The notes beneath the pieces are model-generated. The model did not search any database. It was not told the DNA's origin and saw nothing but the letters and a program-made list of their open reading frames with translations. Positions 5,259 through 9,684 of a stretch of DNA of 9,684 bases are shown one piece after another. A program made the position numbers and the translations under genes. Within the stretch, counting starts at the first letter, position 1. Each line of letters starts with the position of its first letter. This stretch comes from Bacteroidales bacterium UBA1179 (GTDB taxonomy: Bacteria > Bacteroidota > Bacteroidia > Bacteroidales > Bacteroidaceae), in assembly GCA_002309915.1 (NCBI GenBank), contig DBYT01000124.1:2811-12494 (forward strand), given 5' to 3'.

Positions 5259-6872
5259 TCAGCTTTTTGAAGAAATCGCCGCTGCAATGAATGCTTTGAA
5301 CAGCGGATGCGGATTCTCGGGTGTTGATTTGTACTCGGGATGGAACTGAGAGCCGATAAAGAACGGATGCACTGACTGCGGAAGCTCCACGATCTCGGTC
5401 AGACCCGTCTGAGGATTGTGGCCCGATGCCACTAACCCGGCCTTCTTGAAGTCCTCGGCATACTTGGCGTTGAACTCATAGCGGTGACGGTGACGCTCGG
5501 AAATCTGCTTGGTTCCGTATATCTTATATGCAAGAGTGTCCTTTGTGATTTCGCAGTCGTATGCTCCCAGACGCATTGTACCTCCCTTCATGGTGGTCTT
5601 CTTCTGATCCTCCATCATGTCGATAACGGGATGCTTGGTATCGGGATTGACCTCAGTTGAATCGGCATCCTTGAATCCAAGGACGTTGCGGGCAAACTCA
5701 ACTACGCACATCTGCATTCCCAGACAGATTCCAAAGAACGGAATCTTGTTCTCGCGAGCGTATCTGATGGCCTCCACCTTACCCTCAAGGCCACGTGAGC
5801 CGAATCCCGGAGCAACCAGGATTCCCTTCATGCCTTTTAGTTTATCGGCAACATTGTCTGCAGTAATCTCCTCGCTGTTTACGGAGTGGATATGAACTTT
5901 GCAGGAGTTGGCTGCACCGGCGTGTACAAGTGCCTCCAGGATTGATTTGTAGGCATCCTGAAGTGATACGTACTTGCCAACCAGAGCGACATCGACCTCG
6001 GTCTTGGGGTGTTTGAGACGGTCCAGGAACTCCTCCAGCAACTTAAGGTCGGGCTGGTTGAAGTTCTCAATGCCCAGTTTGCGGACTACCAGTTCGTCCA
6101 GATGCTCGGCATGCATGTTCAGAGGCACCTGATAGATGCTCCAGGCATCGATGCTCTGGATTACGTGACCGGGCTTTACGTTGCAGAACAGGGCCACCTT
6201 GCGGCGCAGTTCATCATTGAGCGGATGCTCGGTACGGCAGATAATCACATCGGGCTGTACTCCGGCCTGCTGCAGCATCTGTACAGAGTGCTGGGTAGGC
6301 TTGGTCTTGAGTTCCTTGGCGGCACTCAGATAAGGTACCAGCGTTAGATGTATTGACATGCATGAACCCTCGGGGAGCTCCCACTGGAGTTGGCGTACAG
6401 CCTCTATGAACGGCAGTGACTCCATATCACCTACGGTTCCGCCTATCTCGGTAAGCACCACGTCAAACTGGCCTGTCTGGCCCAGCAGCAGCATGCGGCG
6501 CTTTATCTCATCAGTGATGTGAGGAACTATCTGGACGGTCTTGCCCAGATAGGCACCCTCACGCTCCTTGGTAATCACGGTATTGTATATCTTTCCGGTG
6601 GTCACGTTGTTGGCCTTTGATGTATGCACACCCAGGAAACGCTCGTAGTGGCCCAGGTCCAGGTCAGTTTCGGCGCCGTCATCGGTCACGTAACATTCGC
6701 CGTGCTCGTAGGGATTAAGCGTGCCAGGATCTATGTTTATGTACGGGTCAAACTTCTGGATAGTAACCCTCAGACCTCTGGCCTGCAACAACTTGGCCAG
6801 TGAAGCGGCAATAATACCCTTTCCTAGCGACGAAACTACTCCGCCGGTAATAAATACGAATTTTGTCTCCAT
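5259..6872 (-). CDS. pyrG: CTP synthase (glutamine-hydrolysing)
   Basis: 537 residues, the usual PyrG length. Makes CTP from UTP, ATP and glutamine-derived ammonia in the cytoplasm, the last step of de novo pyrimidine nucleotide synthesis. The synthetase domain (about 1-270) shows GGVVSSLGKGI (10-20), KFDPYINIDPGTLNPYEHGE (40-59), DDGAETDLDLGHYERF and EIGGTVGDMES (142-152). The class I glutamine amidotransferase domain (about 290-537) has the nucleophile C383 in GICLGMQ and the triad partners H511 and E513 in SQFHPEY. It starts 15 nt after the glmS stop, so glmS-pyrG is an operon, placing two glutamine-consuming enzymes under the leader at 8752-8958. No terminator is apparent downstream, so some transcripts may run into leader 1. 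Confidence 0.98.
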   Translation of the reverse strand: METKFVFITGGVVSSLGKGIIAASLAKLLQARGLRVTIQKFDPYINIDPGTLNPYEHGECYVTDDGAETDLDLGHYERFLGVHTSKANNVTTGKIYNTVITKEREGAYLGKTVQIVPHITDEIKRRMLLLGQTGQFDVVLTEIGGTVGDMESLPFIEAVRQLQWELPEGSCMSIHLTLVPYLSAAKELKTKPTQHSVQMLQQAGVQPDVIICRTEHPLNDELRRKVALFCNVKPGHVIQSIDAWSIYQVPLNMHAEHLDELVVRKLGIENFNQPDLKLLEEFLDRLKHPKTEVDVALVGKYVSLQDAYKSILEALVHAGAANSCKVHIHSVNSEEITADNVADKLKGMKGILVAPGFGSRGLEGKVEAIRYARENKIPFFGICLGMQMCVVEFARNVLGFKDADSTEVNPDTKHPVIDMMEDQKKTTMKGGTMRLGAYDCEITKDTLAYKIYGTKQISERHRHRYEFNAKYAEDFKKAGLVASGHNPQTGLTEIVELPQSVHPFFIGSQFHPEYKSTPENPHPLFKAFIAAAISSKS

Positions 6873-6887
6873 ATGACTAATGTTTTT

Positions 6888-8732
6888 CTATTCTACTGTA
6901 ACAGATTTAGCAAGGTTGCGGGGTTGGTCAACGTCACGCCCCTTGGCAATGGCAATGTGGTATGCCAGGAGCTGCAGCGGTATCACTGAAAGCAGCGGAA
7001 CCAGGCACTCCTCGGTGTCCGGAATCTCAAACGAGTAGTCCGATATTCCCTTAACGTCCTTATCGCCCTCGGTCACGATGCTGATCACCCTGCCCTTACG
7101 CGCCTTGACCTCCTGGATGTTACTCAGGATCTTGTCATAATGACCGCGTTTGGGAGCAATCACTACAACCGGCATCTCCTCATCAATAAGGGCAATCGGA
7201 CCGTGTTTCATCTCGGCTGCGGGATAGCCCTCGGCATGTATGTATGATATCTCCTTGAGTTTGAGCGCACCCTCAAGTGCTATCGGATAGTTGTATCCGC
7301 GGCCCAGGTAGATAAAGTTATGGGCGTATGTGAATGTCTTGGCCAGTTCGGATATCTGCTTGTCATGCTTGAGTATCTTCTCAATCTTTGCGGGAATGCG
7401 CGGAAGTTCAGCAATGATGCGTTTACGGAGTTCGTCCGATACGGTTCCCTTCTCCTGGGCGATGTTGAGTGCAAGCAGCAGCAGTGTCTCAACCTGGGCG
7501 GTAAAGGCCTTGGTCGATGCCACACCGATTTCGGGGCCCGCATGGGTGTAACAACCTGTATCGGCCGCACGTGCAATCGATGAACCCACCACATTGCATA
7601 TTCCGAACAGGAACGCGCCCGATGCCTTGGCCAGCTGCATGGCGGCCAGAGTATCGGCAGTCTCACCGGATTGTGATATTGCAATCACCACATCATCGGG
7701 ATAGATAACCGGATTGCGGTAACGGAACTCCGATGAGTACTCCACCTCGACCGGTATGCGGGTCAATTCCTCAATCATGTATTTGCCTATGAGCGCTGCG
7801 TGCCAGGATGTTCCGCAGGCACATATAATTATGCGGCGGGCCTTGAGCAGACGGTCCTTATGGTCTATGACGCCTGACAGCTTTACAATTCCCAACTCCG
7901 GGTGCAGGCGGCCGTTCATTACGGTGCGTGCAGTATCGGGCTGCTCATGAATCTCCTTAAGCATGAAATGGGCAAAACCGCCCTTCTCTATCTGACTCAG
8001 GTTAAGTTCAAGTTTCTTGATCACGGCCGTCTGCTCAATGCTGCGCAGATCCGTTATTTTAAGGTCCTTGCCGCGCTCAATAAAAGCAATCTGCTCCTCG
8101 CCCAGATAGACCACCCGGTCCGTGTATTCAATAATGGGAGTGGCATCGGAACCTATCAGGAACTCGTCATCACCCACACCTATTATAAGGGGGCTTCCCT
8201 TGCGGGCGGCAATCATGCGGTCGGGCTGGGTCTTGTCAACAATCACAATGGCATAGGCGCCTATTACGCTGTTCAGAGCCAGCGGCACAGCCTCCTCAAG
8301 CGTGATTGAGTGGCTGTCCATTATATACTGGATAAGCTGGATTATAACCTCCGTATCTGTCTCACTCTTAAAGTGATAGCCCTGGTTCTGAAGTTCGGTC
8401 TTAAGTGACCGGTAGTTCTCTATAATACCGTTATGTATCAGTGCAAGATTTCCTGATTCCGAAAAATGGGGATGCGCGTTTATGTCATTGGGCTCTCCGT
8501 GAGTTGCCCAGCGGGTATGGGCTATACCCACGCTGCCGCTTACATCCTTACCCTCTATGGCCTTCTCCAGGTCGGCCACCTTACCCTTGGTCTTGTAAAT
8601 GACCAGATTGCCGTTGTCATTTATAAGCGCCACACCTGCGCTGTCATAACCGCGATATTCAAGGCGAGACAGCCCCTTGAGCAGTATCGGACATGCCTGT
8701 CGTTTACCGATATAACCTACAATTCCGCACAT
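6888..8732 (-). CDS. glmS: Glutamine-fructose-6-phosphate aminotransferase (isomerizing)
   Basis: 614 residues, full length. Converts fructose-6-phosphate and glutamine to glucosamine-6-phosphate, the entry step to UDP-GlcNAc for peptidoglycan and LPS. The start is fixed by MCGIVGYIG: after Met removal the class II amidotransferase nucleophile C2 becomes N-terminal. The glutaminase domain (about 1-235) has HTRWATHG (R74), HNGIIENY (N101-G102 oxyanion) and D126. Two SIS domains follow: CGTSWHA (306-312), SQSGETADT (353-361) and STKAF, then GYNYPIALEGALKLKEISYIH and KHGPIALI (H510). The tail DVDQPRNLAKSVTVE carries K609, matching the sugar-binding lysine of E. coli GlmS. It is first in the glmS-pyrG operon. 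No glmS ribozyme core is evident; upstream there is a Gln/Asn-rich leader peptide and a hairpin. Confidence 0.98.
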   Translation of the reverse strand: MCGIVGYIGKRQACPILLKGLSRLEYRGYDSAGVALINDNGNLVIYKTKGKVADLEKAIEGKDVSGSVGIAHTRWATHGEPNDINAHPHFSESGNLALIHNGIIENYRSLKTELQNQGYHFKSETDTEVIIQLIQYIMDSHSITLEEAVPLALNSVIGAYAIVIVDKTQPDRMIAARKGSPLIIGVGDDEFLIGSDATPIIEYTDRVVYLGEEQIAFIERGKDLKITDLRSIEQTAVIKKLELNLSQIEKGGFAHFMLKEIHEQPDTARTVMNGRLHPELGIVKLSGVIDHKDRLLKARRIIICACGTSWHAALIGKYMIEELTRIPVEVEYSSEFRYRNPVIYPDDVVIAISQSGETADTLAAMQLAKASGAFLFGICNVVGSSIARAADTGCYTHAGPEIGVASTKAFTAQVETLLLLALNIAQEKGTVSDELRKRIIAELPRIPAKIEKILKHDKQISELAKTFTYAHNFIYLGRGYNYPIALEGALKLKEISYIHAEGYPAAEMKHGPIALIDEEMPVVVIAPKRGHYDKILSNIQEVKARKGRVISIVTEGDKDVKGISDYSFEIPDTEECLVPLLSVIPLQLLAYHIAIAKGRDVDQPRNLAKSVTVE

Positions 8733-8738
8733 AAATAA

Positions 8739-8743
8739 CCTTC
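8739..8743 (-). promoter_or_regulatory. SD-like GAAGG before glmS, able to pair with the upstream hairpin
   Basis: The minus strand reads GAAGG (8743-8739) 6 nt before the glmS ATG, unusual in this window, where most starts lack a Shine-Dalgarno sequence. The 3' arm of the hairpin contains CCTTC (8758-8754), complementary to it, and the 5' arm contains another GAAGG (8782-8778). Forming the main hairpin would leave the SD free; opening it would allow CCUUC to cover the SD. This switch is an inference. Confidence 0.4.
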
Positions 8744-8751
8744 AATAAAGG

Positions 8752-8784
8752 GTGAAGGCTGATTCTAACTGAACCAGCCTTCAC
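8752..8784 (-). terminator. Attenuator-like hairpin between leader peptide 2 and glmS
   Basis: The minus strand GTGAAGGCTGGTTC (8784-8771) pairs with GAATCAGCCTTCAC (8765-8752), 14 positions all paired in RNA with one G-U, and a 5-nt loop. The architecture mirrors the terminator before glnK: same loop size, same CTGGT...ATCAG core and the G-U at the same place. The following bases are CCCTTTATTG, only weakly T-rich, so intrinsic termination may be leaky, or the hairpin may act on translation. It lies 34 nt after the leader stop and 19 nt before the glmS ATG. Confidence 0.7.
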
Positions 8785-8818
8785 TCAAATTATCCAATAA
8801 GTATTTCCAAAATCTCCG

Positions 8819-8932
8819 TCATATTATCCGACTGGTGAAACAACACGGGGAAACCGGAATCTGATTATTATTCAGATTCTGCTTGTCATTCATCTGATTA
8901 GACAGACAGTTATATGTAACTTTTCCCTCCAT
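8819..8932 (-). CDS. Gln/Asn-rich leader peptide 2 (37 aa), upstream of glmS-pyrG
   Basis: Small ORF with ATG at 8932-8930 and TGA at 8821-8819; an in-frame ATG at 8938 would add two residues but leave very little 5' UTR. It has 7 Asn and 3 Gln among 37 residues, clustered at positions 12-24 (SNQMNDKQNLNNNQ), then IPVSPCCFTSRII. The segment NNQIP followed by a Phe eight residues after the last Gln parallels leader peptide 1 (NNQVP, Phe seven residues on), and the LNNNQ codons are identical in the two. It has its own exact -7 element, and a strong hairpin separates it from glmS. Infer a regulatory leader whose translation reports Gln or Asn charging and sets expression of two glutamine-using enzymes. 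It was probably not selected for peptide function. Confidence 0.75.
   Translation of the reverse strand: MEGKVTYNCLSNQMNDKQNLNNNQIPVSPCCFTSRII
8830..8836 (-). promoter_or_regulatory. Candidate antiterminator strand in leader 2
   Basis: On the transcript, ACCAGUC (8836-8830, codons 33-35) can pair over 7 positions (one G-U) with GGCUGGU (8779-8773) in the 5' arm of the hairpin before glmS, looping out 50 nt. Its position after a Phe codon and downstream of NNQ matches the strand in leader 1. A ribosome held at Q24 (8863-8861) would leave it free. Confidence 0.5.
8861..8875 (-). repeat. 15-nt motif shared by the two leader peptides (copy 2)
   Basis: CTGAATAATAATCAG on the minus strand, codons 20-24 (LNNNQ) of leader peptide 2; identical to 5081-5067. 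Overlapping it, AATAATCAGATTCCG (8869-8855) matches AATAATCAGGTTCCG (5045-5031) in leader 1 at 14 of 15 bases, in the same codon phase. Confidence 0.9.
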
Positions 8933-8950
8933 TATCATTCCAAAACGTCG

Positions 8951-8958
8951 CAAAATTA
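8951..8958 (-). promoter_or_regulatory. -7 promoter element TAATTTTG for leader 2 / glmS-pyrG
   Basis: The minus strand reads TAATTTTG (8958-8951), an exact TAnnTTTG followed by CG. A TTTG at 8985-8982 lies 23 nt upstream, within the spacing reported for Bacteroidota -33 elements, inside a direct repeat of CAATTTG (8985-8979 excludes one offset copy at 8977-8971). Transcription would start near 8946, just before the leader ATG at 8932. Confidence 0.7.
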
Positions 8959-9018
8959 CGCAGATAATTTCAAATTGCAATCAAATTGAATAAAAAAGTT
9001 TCAAATAGATAGCTAACT

Positions 9019-9684
9019 TCATTTCTTTGCGGGAGTTAGCCTGTACATTGCAACGTCATGACCGGGAACCGTTACCTTGAGAGCCTTCTTGGTATTACCA
9101 ACCTTGGCCTTCTTGGCGTTCAGTTCCCAAAGGTTCTCGATGTTATAGGTGATGGCATCAAATGATGTGGAGAGATGGCTTACCTCATCATCGGTCAGAT
9201 TGTAATCCTGCCAGTTGATATTGCATTCAACAGGCTCTGTACCGCGGTTGAGCAGGCAGAATGCCCAGTCTCCGCCCTCCAGAGGCTTGAACCAGTATTC
9301 TATATCACCTTCAGTCTTATAACGCAGTCCCTGCACGCCCAGCTTATCCTGATCGATGGCTATCACCTTCTTATTCAGTATTATGGCGCGGGTCTCATCG
9401 GTCATCTTAGACAGGTCATTGCCCAGAATAAGCGGAGCGGCCATCATGCACCACATGCTGAAATGGGCGCGGTCCTCATTCACGCTCATGCCGTTGCCTA
9501 CCTCAAGCATATCGGGATCATTCCAGTGTCCCGGACCTGCATACTTGCGCAGCGGAGCGTTCTGGTCAATGATGCTCAGTACCGTCTGTCCCCAGCCGCG
9601 CTGACGCGGGTTACCTGCAAAACGGGCGGTGATATCTCCTGTGGTACGCCATGAGTGGCCTATGTTCTCGGCCCACTCCCAGGG
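9019..9684 (-). CDS. GH27 family alpha-galactosidase, C-terminal part (5' end outside the window)
   Basis: The frame is open to the window edge (222 visible codons including the stop); the ATG at 9510 is internal. The first visible residues read GHSWRTTGDI, matching HWRNFADI of human alpha-galactosidase A, so R13 corresponds to R227 and D17 to the acid/base D231. GPGHWNDPDMLEVGNG and the HFSMWCMMAAPLILGNDL segment are family signatures closing the TIM barrel. The remainder (about residue 115 on: VIAIDQDKLGVQG, then WAFCLLNR and a final VPGHDVAMYRL) is the C-terminal beta-sandwich domain. The nucleophile Asp would lie outside the window. Enzymes of this family release terminal alpha-galactose or related residues from glycans. 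No signal peptide can be assessed. It looks unrelated to the nitrogen block; no clear terminator follows it before the leader 2 promoter. Confidence 0.93.
   Translation of the reverse strand, partial: PWEWAENIGHSWRTTGDITARFAGNPRQRGWGQTVLSIIDQNAPLRKYAGPGHWNDPDMLEVGNGMSVNEDRAHFSMWCMMAAPLILGNDLSKMTDETRAIILNKKVIAIDQDKLGVQGLRYKTEGDIEYWFKPLEGGDWAFCLLNRGTEPVECNINWQDYNLTDDEVSHLSTSFDAITYNIENLWELNAKKAKVGNTKKALKVTVPGHDVAMYRLTPAKK

Noticed and set aside
6009..6347. Long plus-strand open frames inside pyrG and glmS (for example 6009-6347 and 7902-8309).
   Set aside because: They are antisense shadows of strongly conserved enzymes, with no promoter or recognisable protein motif.
8733..8960. A glmS ribozyme or a glutamine riboswitch (glnA or downstream-peptide type) upstream of glmS or glnK.
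   Set aside because: The regions are taken up by a translated-looking ORF and a simple hairpin; I could not find the conserved pseudoknot core of the ribozyme or the glutamine aptamers. A covariance-model search would settle it.
9019..9510. A short stand-alone gene starting at the ATG at 9510.
   Set aside because: The same frame continues to the window edge with conserved GH27 motifs (SWRTTGDI, GPGHWNDPDML), so this is the 3' part of a larger gene.

Overview
The window looks like chromosomal DNA of a Bacteroidales bacterium (Bacteroides/Prevotella-like). Three promoter elements match the Bacteroidota -7 consensus TAnnTTTG exactly, most starts lack a Shine-Dalgarno sequence, and the gene families fit: a Bacteroidota-type PII protein, a hemerythrin-LuxR regulator and a GH27 alpha-galactosidase. 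There are no tRNA or rRNA genes, IS elements, CRISPR arrays or phage genes.

Layout. On the + strand at the left are two regulators with unusual architecture. The first (1-1419, 5' end outside the window) is a Na/Pi-cotransporter with a PhoU-like domain that runs straight into an OmpR/PhoB-type DNA-binding domain. The second (1522-2463) is a YtfE/RIC-like di-iron hemerythrin fused to a LuxR-type HTH. They converge at paired hairpins (2490-2559) on a large minus-strand block. Read in its direction of transcription (right to left), the block holds the end of a GH27 alpha-galactosidase (9684-9019), leader peptide 2 and a hairpin, glmS-pyrG, leader peptide 1 and a rho-independent terminator, then glnK-amtB and a predicted outer-membrane beta-barrel gene.

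Main point. Both intergenic regions of the nitrogen block encode a short peptide unusually rich in Gln and Asn (39 aa with 9 Q and 9 N; 37 aa with 3 Q and 7 N). Each has its own TAnnTTTG promoter and is followed by a strong 5-nt-loop hairpin before the first structural gene. The two peptides share an identical 15-nt stretch, CTGAATAATAATCAG, and a common NNQ-[V/I]-P...F pattern. In both, bases 7-9 codons after the last NNQ can pair with the 5' arm of the hairpin. This is the arrangement expected of ribosome-mediated transcription attenuation sensing Gln (or Asn) supply.

The genes controlled fit: GlmS and PyrG are glutamine amidotransferases, and GlnK/AmtB handle ammonium and nitrogen status. 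I infer a glutamine/asparagine-responsive attenuation regulon. I do not know of a described counterpart in Bacteroidota, but I could not search for one.
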